Below are positions 4,967 to 12,470 of a stretch of 15,197 nucleotides of DNA, in pieces; position 1 is the first letter of the stretch; every line of letters starts with the position of its first letter. The stretch covers positions 1 through 15,197 of the forward strand of contig QKBP01000077.1 of assembly GCA_003246035.1 (NCBI GenBank), in the 5' to 3' direction. This stretch comes from Desulfuromonadaceae bacterium (GTDB lineage: Bacteria > Desulfobacterota > Desulfuromonadia > Desulfuromonadales > SZUA-401). The notes under the pieces are model-generated. The model ran no database searches, was not told where the DNA came from, and saw only the letters and a list, made by a program, of their open reading frames with translations. The translations under genes were made by a program, and so were the position numbers.

Positions 4967-7915
4967 ATGCAGCGCTCGCGAAAAATCATCCTCGTGACCC
5001 TTGCGGTCCTCACGGTCCTCTACCTCGCGACGATCCTCGCGTTACCGGGCCTGGTCCGCAGCCAGGCCAGCGCCTGGGTCGCCGAGCACACCACGCGCAC
5101 CCTGCGGATCGGGGCGATCCACATCAACCCCCTGACCTTCTCGATCCGCGTCGATCGGTTCGCGCTGAGCGAAGCCGGCTCCAACGAGACCTTCGTCGCC
5201 TTTGAACGACTCAGCCTCTCCCCGGCCGTGTGGCGCTCCCTCACCCAGCAGGCGCTCGTCCTGGAGGAATTGACTCTCGAAAAACCGTCGCTGCGCGTCG
5301 CCCTCGACGAGAACGGCGAGGTCAACGTCGCCGACCTGAAGCCCCCCTCCGACCCGCCCCTCGAGCAAAGCCCGACCGCCGAGCCCCCCCTCTTCGCGGT
5401 CGGCAACCTGCACGTGATCGACGGGAGCCTCGACCTGCTCGACGCCCGCCGCCCCGAGACTGCGCACAGGATCCGCGCCTTCAACCTCGCGCTGCCGTTC
5501 GTCGGCAACACCCCCGGGGTCGTCGATGACTTCATCACCCCGCGGCTCGACTTCGAGCTCGACGGAGCCCCGGTGGTCGCCGTCAGCGAGCTCAAACCCT
5601 TCGCCGACCGGCTTGAAGCCCGCCTGCAGCTCGAGCTGAACAACATCGAGATCCCTTACTATTCTCCCTACCTCCCCCACGACCGACCGTTCACGATCGA
5701 CAGCGGCAAGCTTGCGCTGCGGATCGACGTGAACTACGCGGTGGAGAGCGACGGCGCCGTCAAGGTGCTGGTCTCGGGAGATTCGACCCTCACCGGCATG
5801 CGGGTGCGCGACTCCCTCGGCGAGGTGCTGTTCTTCCTCCCGATGGTGCGCGTCGACCTCGCCAGGGCCGACCCGTTGGCGCAGAGCGCGGTGGTGCGCG
5901 AGGTGGTCTTCTACAGCCCTGAGATCTTCGTCTCCCGGGACGCCGACGGCACCTGGAACCACGCCCGGCTCGCCCCGCCCGAGCGGGGGGACGATGCGGA
6001 ACCGGCCACGCCGGACGGCGCGACGCCCCCACCCCAGGTCAGCGTCGAGCGCCTGCAGGTGCACACCGGGACGATCCATTTCAGCGACCTCTCAGGGCGC
6101 GGAGCGTTCCGCAGGGACATCCGGGACCTCCACCTCGACCTCGAGGGCTTCTCGACCTCCGGCGAGCCGGCGACCTTTTCGCTCGACGCCTGGGTCAGCG
6201 AGCGCTTCATCACCCCTGTCGGGAAGGTGCACGTGCAGGGCTCGGTGGGGATCGCCCCCTTTACGTTTGCCGCCGGCCTCCGCACCCGGGAGGTGGCGCT
6301 CGCGGGCCTGGAAAACTACCTGCCGCCGGAGATCTCGCTGCGTATCGACGAAGGGAACCTCGACACCGACCTTCAGCTCCTGCTGGCCGATGAGAAGGGG
6401 ACCCTGCACGGCAGCGTGGACGGCTCGCTCGGAGTGCGCGCCCTGGCCATCAGCGAGCCGCGCACCGCCACCGGGGTTCTCGGCTGGGAGAGCCTGCAGC
6501 TCGACCGCATCGACCTGCGCCTCGCTCCCGGCGTGCCGCGGCTGCATATCGGCGAGGTGGCCCTGAGCGGGTACCTGGCCAGGATCGTGGTGACGAAGGA
6601 CGGGCAGGTCAACCTCCAGCAGGTGCGCGGGACGGAGACCGTCGCGGAGGAGACGCCTTCTCCCGCCGGCAGCGCCGGCGACGCCGGTGACTCCGGCGAG
6701 CCGCCCCCGTCGCCCCTCGACCTGCGCATCGACGAGCTGGTGCTCCAGGGCGGGGAGCTGGACTTCCAGGACCGCCACCTGGCACGCCCCTTCTCCACGG
6801 TACTCTACAACCTGGGAGGGCGCGTCAGCGGACTGAGCAACGTCGCCGGCGAACGGGCGGAGCTCGACCTGCGCGGCAGTCTCGACAACCACGCGCCGCT
6901 GCGCATCAGCGGTACCCTGCAGCCCCTCGCCGGACCGCTCTTTCTCGACATCGACTCCCGCCTGGACACCATGGAGCTGACGCCGCTGACACCCTACACC
7001 ACCACCTACCTCGGCTACCCGGTCACCCGCGGCATGCTCTACCTCGACCTCGAGTACCGCATCGACGGCGAGGAGCTGCATGCGGCCAACCGGGTGTTCG
7101 TCGACCAGTTCACCCTCGGCGAGCACCAGCCGGGCGACCAGGCGACCAGGCTCCCGGTCAAGCTGGCCATCGCCCTGCTCAGGGACGCCAACGGCGAGAT
7201 TCACCTCAACCTCCCGGTCGAGGGTAAGCTCGACGACCCGCAGTTCAGCATCTTCGGGGTGGTCCTGCAGATCCTCAAGAACCTGCTGATCAAGGCGGCG
7301 ACCTCGCCGCTGGCCCTGCTCTCCTCGCTGGTCGGGAGCGGCGAAGACTTCAGCACCATCGACTTCGCCCCGGGGCGCTCGGCACTGAGCGCCGGCGAAC
7401 AGCAGAAGCTCGAGGCCCTGGCCCAGGCTCTCGTCCAGCGCCCGGCCCTCAAGCTCGAGGTGCGCGGCCACGTCGACCGGGAGATCGACCCCGAGGCCTG
7501 GCGGCACGCCGAGCTCGAGCGGCGCCTGCAGCGGCTCAAGTTCGACCAGCTCCCCCGCGCCCGGCGCACCGAACTCGGCGACCCGGCGCAGGTGACGATC
7601 GAGGCGCAGGAGTACCCCCGCTACCTGCAGCAGGCCTACCGCGCGGCCGACTTCCCCAAGCCGCGCAACGTCTTCGGGCTGACGAAACGCCTGCCGGACG
7701 AGGAGGCGGAAAAACTGCTGCTGGCGAACATGACGGCAGGTGAGGCGGAGATGGAGCAGCTTGCCCGGGAACGGGCGGTGGCGGTTCGGGACTACCTGGT
7801 GGAAGAGGCCGGGATGCCCCCGGAGAGGGTCTTTCTGAACATGCAGCAGATCGATCTCCCCCCGGAGAAGGGGGAACCGGCTCAGCGGGTCAGCTTCGGC
7901 GTTGCAACCGACTAG
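4967..7915 (+). CDS. DUF748 (AsmA-like) envelope protein with OmpA-like C-terminus
   Basis: A 982-residue protein anchored by one N-terminal membrane helix (about residues 6-28), with a long periplasmic part built of AsmA-like beta repeats, for example IDSGKLALRIDVNY and LELDNxEI-type strands. DUF748 proteins belong to the AsmA/TamB-like group of bridge-shaped envelope proteins thought to shuttle lipids or support the outer membrane. Two proline- and glycine-rich linkers lie near residues 335-350 and 560-580. The C-terminal region (from about 795) looks OmpA-like: FAPGRSALSAGEQQKLEALA, then GHVD near 833, then RERAVAVRDYL near 932, with an insert of about 95 residues between the two halves. 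The start at 4967 puts the signal anchor at the N-terminus and follows the promoter; an in-frame ATG at 4844 gives an arginine/proline-rich extension with no ribosome site. The ribosome site at 4967 is also weak. Confidence 0.85.
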   Translation: MQRSRKIILVTLAVLTVLYLATILALPGLVRSQASAWVAEHTTRTLRIGAIHINPLTFSIRVDRFALSEAGSNETFVAFERLSLSPAVWRSLTQQALVLEELTLEKPSLRVALDENGEVNVADLKPPSDPPLEQSPTAEPPLFAVGNLHVIDGSLDLLDARRPETAHRIRAFNLALPFVGNTPGVVDDFITPRLDFELDGAPVVAVSELKPFADRLEARLQLELNNIEIPYYSPYLPHDRPFTIDSGKLALRIDVNYAVESDGAVKVLVSGDSTLTGMRVRDSLGEVLFFLPMVRVDLARADPLAQSAVVREVVFYSPEIFVSRDADGTWNHARLAPPERGDDAEPATPDGATPPPQVSVERLQVHTGTIHFSDLSGRGAFRRDIRDLHLDLEGFSTSGEPATFSLDAWVSERFITPVGKVHVQGSVGIAPFTFAAGLRTREVALAGLENYLPPEISLRIDEGNLDTDLQLLLADEKGTLHGSVDGSLGVRALAISEPRTATGVLGWESLQLDRIDLRLAPGVPRLHIGEVALSGYLARIVVTKDGQVNLQQVRGTETVAEETPSPAGSAGDAGDSGEPPPSPLDLRIDELVLQGGELDFQDRHLARPFSTVLYNLGGRVSGLSNVAGERAELDLRGSLDNHAPLRISGTLQPLAGPLFLDIDSRLDTMELTPLTPYTTTYLGYPVTRGMLYLDLEYRIDGEELHAANRVFVDQFTLGEHQPGDQATRLPVKLAIALLRDANGEIHLNLPVEGKLDDPQFSIFGVVLQILKNLLIKAATSPLALLSSLVGSGEDFSTIDFAPGRSALSAGEQQKLEALAQALVQRPALKLEVRGHVDREIDPEAWRHAELERRLQRLKFDQLPRARRTELGDPAQVTIEAQEYPRYLQQAYRAADFPKPRNVFGLTKRLPDEEAEKLLLANMTAGEAEMEQLARERAVAVRDYLVEEAGMPPERVFLNMQQIDLPPEKGEPAQRVSFGVATD

Positions 7916-8014
7916 GCTCCCCGGGCCGCCCGGCGGATGACAAATACGTTCCTCTTGCTTTACGTTATAGTTAACCCTCTGCAGGTCATTCCACCTTGAT
8001 GCGAGGCTGGCTGC

Positions 8015-9172
8015 ATGACGGAAACCGCTTTACGCAAGTTTGTCGCCCCCGAATACGTGTTCGGGCCCGGCGCCCGTCACCTCGCGGGTCAGTACGCGCG
8101 CAAGCTCGGCGCCCGCAAGGTGCTGGTGGTCACCGACCCCGGGGTGATCGCGGCCGGCTGGTGCGACGACATCACGTCCGCCCTCGAGAAGGAGCACCTC
8201 CCCTACGCGGTTTTCTCCGCGGTCTCCCCCAATCCCCGCTCCGAGGAGGCGATGCAGGGCGCCACGTTCTACGCCCGGGAAAACTGCAACATGATCGTGG
8301 CGGTCGGCGGCGGCAGCCCGATGGACTGCGCCAAGGGGATCGGCATCGTCGCCACGCACGGGCGGGACGTGCTGGAGTTCGAGGGGGTCGACCAGGTGCG
8401 GCTGCCGATCCCGCCGCTGATCTGCATCCCGACCACCGCCGGCACCTCGGCCGACGTCTCCCAGTTCGCGATCATCACCGACCTTAAGGAGCGGGTGAAG
8501 ATCGCCATCGTGAGCAAGGCGGTGGTCCCCGACCTGGCCCTGATCGACCCCGAGACGCTGGTCTCCATGGACCCCTACCTGACCGCCTGCACCGGCATGG
8601 ACGCCCTGACCCACGCCATCGAGGCGTTCGTCTCCAACGCGCACTCGCCAATGACCGACATCCACGCCCTCGAGGCGATCCGCCTGCTGGAGCAGTACCT
8701 GGTCCCCTCGGTGACCCGCCCCGACGACCTCGAGCTGCGCAGCAAGGTGATGCTCGCCAGCCTGCAGGCCGGCCTCGCCTTCTCCAACGCGATCCTCGGC
8801 GCCACCCATGCCATGGCCCACAGCCTCGGCGGATACCTCGACCTGCCGCACGGCGAGTGCAACGCCATCCTCCTCGACCACGTGGTGGCCTTCAACCTCT
8901 CGGCGGCCCCCGAGCGCTTTGACGCCATCAGCGGCGCCCTCGGCCTCGACCTGCGCGGGCTCGGTGAGCGCCAACGAGCCACGGCACTGCTCACGAAAAT
9001 CCGCACCCTCAAGCAGCAGGTCGGCATCAGCCGCCCGCTCGGCGAACTGGGGGTCAAGCCCGGCGACCTGGCCCAGCTGAGCCGGCATGCCGTCGCCGAC
9101 CCCTGCCTGGTCACCAACCCCCGCACCGCCGGTCAGCGCGATATCGAGTCGATCTATGAAGAAGCGCTCTAG
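8015..9172 (+). CDS. ercA: ErcA-type iron-containing alcohol dehydrogenase-like protein
   Basis: A 385-residue type III (iron-dependent) alcohol dehydrogenase fold. It has the NAD-binding GGGSPMDCAKG (98-108) and the PTTAGTSADVSQFAI segment (139-153). All four metal ligands match the FucO pattern: Asp196 and His200 in GMDALTHAIEA, His265 in GATHAMAH and His279 in LPHGECNA. The N-terminus (TETALRKFVAPEYVFGPGAR) and the coupling to a sensor kinase match the ErcA group, first described as a regulator of ethanol oxidation in Pseudomonas aeruginosa. With the metal site intact it may still be an enzyme. A TATAGT -10-like box lies at 7966-7971 without a clear -35. The downstream kinase start overlaps its stop by 17 bp. 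The substrate is unknown. Confidence 0.86.
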   Translation: MTETALRKFVAPEYVFGPGARHLAGQYARKLGARKVLVVTDPGVIAAGWCDDITSALEKEHLPYAVFSAVSPNPRSEEAMQGATFYARENCNMIVAVGGGSPMDCAKGIGIVATHGRDVLEFEGVDQVRLPIPPLICIPTTAGTSADVSQFAIITDLKERVKIAIVSKAVVPDLALIDPETLVSMDPYLTACTGMDALTHAIEAFVSNAHSPMTDIHALEAIRLLEQYLVPSVTRPDDLELRSKVMLASLQAGLAFSNAILGATHAMAHSLGGYLDLPHGECNAILLDHVVAFNLSAAPERFDAISGALGLDLRGLGERQRATALLTKIRTLKQQVGISRPLGELGVKPGDLAQLSRHAVADPCLVTNPRTAGQRDIESIYEEAL

Positions 9173-10916
9173 ACAGGGGCAGCGCCAGGACGAGCTGCGG
9201 GAAAAACTGATCGGGCTGGGAGAAGACTCGCTGCGCAAGAGCTACTACCCGGAGCTGCAGGTCCAGCTCGACAAGCTGCAGGAACGGGTCCGGCTCGCGG
9301 AGCTGATTGCCGCAACCGGCCTCGCCCTGACCGAGGAGAGCGACCTGCGCAGCTCGCTGCAGCGCTGCAGCGACACGCTCGCCGCGCACACCGACGCGGC
9401 CCTGGTACGCATCTGGACCCTCGACCGGGGGGGGGAGCACCTCCTGCTGCAGGCCAGCTCCGGCCTGCACACCGCCATCGACGGGGCCCACAGCCGCCTG
9501 GACCTCCAGCACTACCCGCACAAGGTCGGGATCATCGCCCGCGACCGGCAGCCGTTCCTGACCAACGAGGTCCACGACAATCCCCAGTTTCACGACCAGG
9601 CCTGGATCCGCGAGCACGGCATCGTCGCGTTTGCCGGCTACCCGCTGGTCCTGCAGCAGCACCTGGTCGGCGTCATCGCGCTGTTCGCCCAGCACCCCTT
9701 GAGCGACACGCTGCTCGAAACCCTCGAAAGCATCAACGATCAGCTCGCCGTGAGCATCGACCGCTTCCAGCTGCTCGAAGCGTACAAATCGGCCTTCGCC
9801 AACGCCCGCGAAGGGCACGAAAAGATCAACGGCATCCTCCGCTCGGTCGCCGATGCGCTGCTGGTGATCGACAACCGCCAGCACATCGTCCACATGAACC
9901 AGGCCGCCGAGGCGCTGCTCGGCGTCTCTCTGGCGACGGTCATCGACCGGCGCATCGACGAGGTCATCCGTCCCTCGGCGCTGCTCGACTATCTGCGCTC
10001 CATCCGCCGTCCCGGCCAACCCGAACGCGACACCGACCTCGACCTGTACGACGCGGCCCGCGGCGAGATGCGCGTCATCCAGGCCCGCGCCGCGCATCTC
10101 AAGGGAGCCACCCCCGGCGGGGGCCGGGTCATCAGCCTGCGCGACGTCACCCAGGACCGGGAAGTCGCGCGCATGAAGTCGGAGTTCATCTCCACCGCGG
10201 CACACGAACTGCGCACCCCGCTGACCTCGATCTGCGGCTTTGCCGAGCTGCTCTGCAGCCAGTCCTGGTCCCGGGAGGAGCAGGACGACTTCCTGCACAC
10301 CATCCTCGACAAGGCCGCAACGCTGGAGCGGATTATCGACGATCTGCTCGACTTGAGCCGCATCGAGTCGGGGCGTGGTCTTTCCTTGAGTTTTTCGGAG
10401 TGGGATGTGGCTGAAACGCTGGACAAGATGATCGCCCGCTACCGGACGGAATATGCCGACTACCGTTTTAAGTGTGCCTTTGAGCGCAACCTCGGGGCCA
10501 TCCACGCCGACCAGGGGAAGATCGTCCAGGCCCTCGACAACCTGCTCAACAACGCGATCAAGTACTCGCCCCCCGGCGAGCCGATCGTCCTCGGCGCCCG
10601 GCGCGACGCGCACACCCTCACCATCAGCGTCAGCGACCGGGGGATCGGAATGAACGAGGAGCAGCGCCAGAACTGCTTCAACAAGTTCTACCGGGCCGAC
10701 AGCTCCAACACCGCCGTCGGCGGGCTCGGCCTCGGCCTGTCGATCGTCCGCCACGTGATCGAGGCGCACCACGGCGAGATTCGGGTCGACAGCCAACCGG
10801 GGACGGGGACCACCATGACCGTCATCCTCCCCCTTTTGGGCGAAGCTCGTAACGGCTCACGCGACGACAGGGTTTACCTGGCCGATCTCTTTCGCCAGCC
10901 CCCCACCCATCACTGA
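9156..10916 (+). CDS. Soluble GAF-PAS sensor histidine kinase coupled to ErcA
   Basis: A 586-residue cytoplasmic kinase with no membrane helix. The N-terminal LREKLIGLGEDSLRKSYYPELQ-like segment resembles sensor kinases that accompany ErcA (KSYYPELQ is the diagnostic part) and leads into a short coiled coil. A GAF domain covers about residues 45-205 and a PAS domain about 225-335. The HisKA domain has AAHELRTPL with His350. The ATPase domain has NLLNNAIKYS (Asn466), DRGIG (Asp494) and GLGLGLSIV (about 523). The start at 9156 is chosen because it overlaps the ercA stop by 17 bp, typical of translational coupling; the in-frame ATG at 9087 would add a proline-rich sequence that is only the other frame of ercA. 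A run of nine G (9427-9435) lies in the GAF region. No response regulator is adjacent. The 3' end overlaps the convergent FKBP gene by 7 bp. Confidence 0.88.
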   Translation: MKKRSRQGQRQDELREKLIGLGEDSLRKSYYPELQVQLDKLQERVRLAELIAATGLALTEESDLRSSLQRCSDTLAAHTDAALVRIWTLDRGGEHLLLQASSGLHTAIDGAHSRLDLQHYPHKVGIIARDRQPFLTNEVHDNPQFHDQAWIREHGIVAFAGYPLVLQQHLVGVIALFAQHPLSDTLLETLESINDQLAVSIDRFQLLEAYKSAFANAREGHEKINGILRSVADALLVIDNRQHIVHMNQAAEALLGVSLATVIDRRIDEVIRPSALLDYLRSIRRPGQPERDTDLDLYDAARGEMRVIQARAAHLKGATPGGGRVISLRDVTQDREVARMKSEFISTAAHELRTPLTSICGFAELLCSQSWSREEQDDFLHTILDKAATLERIIDDLLDLSRIESGRGLSLSFSEWDVAETLDKMIARYRTEYADYRFKCAFERNLGAIHADQGKIVQALDNLLNNAIKYSPPGEPIVLGARRDAHTLTISVSDRGIGMNEEQRQNCFNKFYRADSSNTAVGGLGLGLSIVRHVIEAHHGEIRVDSQPGTGTTMTVILPLLGEARNGSRDDRVYLADLFRQPPTHH

Positions 10917-11371
10917 AGCGTCCGCTCTCCCGGTTCGACATCGACCAGCTGCAGGGCGAAGGTCAATTCACACCCGGCCAGGTCGTGGTTACCGTCGAGC
11001 AGCACCTCGTGCTCGTCGAAGGAACGGATGCGGACGACGCGCTGCGCCCCTCCGCCGATTTCAATCGCCAGCTTCTGGGCGATGCGCAGCTCGGCGCCGG
11101 CCGGGAAGAGCTCGCGCTTGACCCGGATCAGGTTCTCCTCCAGCCGCGGACCGTAGGCCTGTTCGGCAGCGAGGACGATGTTCTTCACCTCCCCGACCGA
11201 CATCCCGACGATCTGCTCCTCGAGGGCCGGGAAGACGTCCCCTTCTCCAAGCGTCACGACCAGCGGGTCGTCGCCGTCGCGCTGGTCGAAGATCCGCCCG
11301 TTGTCGAGGGTGCCGATGTAGTGGACGGTTACCCGGTCGCCTAGGCTTGCGGTCTTGATTCTCTCTGTCAT
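10910..11371 (-). CDS. FKBP-type peptidyl-prolyl isomerase (SlyD-like fold)
   Basis: A 153-residue cytoplasmic FKBP. The half-domain GDRVTVHYIGTLDNGRIFD (11-29) and the VFPALEEQIVGMSVGEVKNI segment (46-65) are classic. An insert-in-flap chaperone region follows (about 72-135, containing AYGPRLEENLIRVKRELFP), and the last FKBP strand ends with NHDLAGCELTFALQLVDVE. It lacks the histidine/cysteine-rich nickel tail of E. coli SlyD. The ATG overlaps the stop of the macro-like gene by one base (TGATG), and GGAGG lies 10 nt upstream. It is the last gene of the draTG-linked series. NifH maturation in Azotobacter needs a different isomerase (NifM, parvulin type), so a role in nitrogenase folding is conceivable but unproven. 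General protein folding is the default. Confidence 0.87.
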   Translation of the reverse strand: MTERIKTASLGDRVTVHYIGTLDNGRIFDQRDGDDPLVVTLGEGDVFPALEEQIVGMSVGEVKNIVLAAEQAYGPRLEENLIRVKRELFPAGAELRIAQKLAIEIGGGAQRVVRIRSFDEHEVLLDGNHDLAGCELTFALQLVDVEPGERTLQ

Positions 11372-11811
11372 CACTTCTCTACCTCCGTGCTGATCACGGT
11401 AAACCGGTCGTCGAAATGCCGTGCCAGGAGCGGACGAACGTCCCGCCACGACAACCCGCCACCGCCGCACCCGGGACGCGGCACCACGACCCGCTGCCAT
11501 CCCTGCATATCCGCAAGCGCGACCAGCTCCCGGCAGGAGCGCTCGATCAGCTCAAGCTCCGGGGTGCGGTAGGGGTCGTGCTCGACCGGGAAGCTGACCA
11601 GCCGCTCCCCGAGCGGATGGACATGATTCCCCCGGCTGCGGACCAATTCGCCGAGGATCGTGTCGATGCCGGGAAAACGGTCCCGCGCCTGGCGGGCACA
11701 GCCGCGCTGCATGCTGCTCCGTCCGCTGCGCCCGACGGCGCCATGGGTGGTGATCGCCACCACGGCCCCCGCGGCATGGTGCTGCCACAGGTCGCCGACG
11801 ACCTCACGCAT
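11371..11811 (-). CDS. Macro-like (ADP-ribose-binding type) domain protein
   Basis: A 146-residue single-domain protein resembling macro-like Appr-processing proteins. It has the hydrophobic strand AVVAITTHGAVGRSG with MQRGCARQARDRFPGI after it (about 16-50), LVSFPVEHDPYRTPELELIERSCREL (71-96) and PRPGCGGGGLSWRDVRPLL (111-129), the glycine-rich second ligand loop. Macro domains bind ADP-ribose or remove it from proteins. The start at 11811 overlaps the previous stop by 8 bp (ATGCGTGA); the longer in-frame ORF to 11943 is serine/arginine shadow sequence. Its place after draG and draT suggests handling of ADP-ribose or ADP-ribosylated nitrogenase reductase, an inference. Some macro-like folds have unrelated functions, and ligand binding is untested. 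Confidence 0.8.
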   Translation of the reverse strand: MREVVGDLWQHHAAGAVVAITTHGAVGRSGRSSMQRGCARQARDRFPGIDTILGELVRSRGNHVHPLGERLVSFPVEHDPYRTPELELIERSCRELVALADMQGWQRVVVPRPGCGGGGLSWRDVRPLLARHFDDRFTVISTEVEK

Positions 11812-12097
11812 ACAGCGAGTCGCGCATGGTGTTGAGCAGGTAGTCGAAGACCTCTTCGCGGGAGTGGATAAAGCCCGGCATCTCGTCGCCGGCGATCTCC
11901 TCGAGTCGCTCGAGCACGCGCTGGTCGTTGCTCCCCAGGGCATCCATCACCGCCTCGAACATCGGGATCACCTCGTAGAGGTCGTTGCGGTCGAAGGGGT
12001 TGGGGTCAGGCTTGCCACTGAACTTGGGAGCGTCGCGCTCGGCCTTGTTGCGGCGGTACTTGAAATAGAGGTCGGAGGGCTTGATCATGACACCCAT
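11804..12097 (-). CDS. 97-residue conserved-type cytoplasmic protein in the dra operon
   Basis: A soluble 97-residue protein without signal or membrane segment. It has a charged N-terminal part rich in Lys, Arg, Asp and Pro (KPSDLYFKYRRNKAERDAPK, then FSGKPDPNPFDRNDLYEVIP) and a helical C-terminal half (about 45-95). GGAG 7 nt before the ATG supports the start. It lies 26 nt after the Cys-tailed gene and overlaps the macro-like start by 8 bp, so the three are co-translated. I recall similar 'cytosolic protein' entries in delta-proteobacteria without known function. The Rhodospirillum rubrum dra operon ends with a small gene, draB, of unclear role. Whether this is its counterpart cannot be decided from sequence alone. 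Confidence 0.75.
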   Translation of the reverse strand: MGVMIKPSDLYFKYRRNKAERDAPKFSGKPDPNPFDRNDLYEVIPMFEAVMDALGSNDQRVLERLEEIAGDEMPGFIHSREEVFDYLLNTMRDSLYA

Positions 12098-12123
12098 GGT
12101 GTTTCTCCTTTTCCCGGGTCGGG

Positions 12124-12363
12124 CTATGAACAGCTGCTGCAGCCGTGCTTCTTGCTGCAGCCGCTGGCGCAGACATTGGCGGCCTTTCCGCCGCCGGTCT
12201 TCTCCAGCAGCGCCGCCAGGCTGGTGACGTCGATCTGCCAGAGGCCATCTTCCTCGACACCGGCGAGCAGTCCGCGCTTGAGATGCATCAGAACGTTCAG
12301 GGGGGTGGTCTGCAGGCGCTTGGCAGCGTCCTCGAGCGAGACCATGTCGGTTTGCGTCTTCAT
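12124..12363 (-). CDS. Small helix-turn-helix protein with cysteine-rich tail
   Basis: 79 residues. Residues 9-32 (SLEDAAKRLQTTPLNVLMHL and on) resemble the winged helix of MerR/excisionase-type DNA-binding domains, and GLWQIDVTSLAALLEK looks like the wing and next helix. The tail carries Cys65, Cys69, Cys75 and Cys78 in a CxxxC-x5-CxxC pattern with Lys, His and Ser, a plausible metal, Fe-S or redox site. The start at 12363 has GGAG 6 nt upstream; the longer frame to 12402 would run through the leader terminator. It is the first gene after the leader terminator at 12383-12412. It could be a small metal- or redox-sensing regulator; no DNA target is evident. Confidence 0.72.
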   Translation of the reverse strand: MKTQTDMVSLEDAAKRLQTTPLNVLMHLKRGLLAGVEEDGLWQIDVTSLAALLEKTGGGKAANVCASGCSKKHGCSSCS

Positions 12364-12382
12364 GAGAGACTCCTTTTCACGT

Positions 12383-12412
12383 AAAAACCCGTACAGAAAC
12401 ATTCCGCACGGG
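12383..12412 (-). terminator. Rho-independent terminator between draG and the small HTH gene
   Basis: Minus-strand CCCGTGCGGA (12412-12403) pairs with TCTGTACGGG (12397-12388), ten pairs including two G-U, around a five-base loop, followed by five T (12387-12383). It lies 60 nt after the draG stop and 20 nt before the next start. It can reduce transcription of the four downstream genes relative to draT and draG, or act as an attenuator together with the overlapping hexaloop module. Confidence 0.75.
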
Positions 12413-12453
12413 CCTCGTTGCCTGCGATGCGCGCGTCACGCCGTCGTGACGCG
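12411..12453 (-). promoter_or_regulatory. Second candidate ANTAR-type antiterminator, before the HTH-macro-FKBP genes
   Basis: Minus-strand bases 12422-12411 read GGC-AACGAG-GCC, the same hexaloop module as in the nifH leader (A at 1, G at 4). It overlaps the first two bases of the terminator stem in the same register. Just upstream an eight-base-pair hairpin CGCGTCAC/GTGACGCG (12453-12432) carries a six-base loop GACGGC, with G at position 4 but G rather than A at position 1. Two hairpins with six-base loops and a competing terminator fit the ANTAR antitermination architecture. The loop deviation keeps this a hypothesis. Confidence 0.5.
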
Positions 12454-12470
12454 TCCGTATTCAGTCTGGT

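Noticed and set aside
6092..7507. 471-codon open frame on the minus strand
   Set aside because: Antisense shadow of the DUF748 gene; no ribosome site and no recognisable motif.
8030..9238. 402-codon open frame on the minus strand
   Set aside because: Antisense shadow of ercA, whose catalytic and metal motifs are intact on the plus strand.
9111..10796. 561-codon open frame on the minus strand
   Set aside because: Antisense shadow of the GAF-PAS kinase, which has all kinase boxes.
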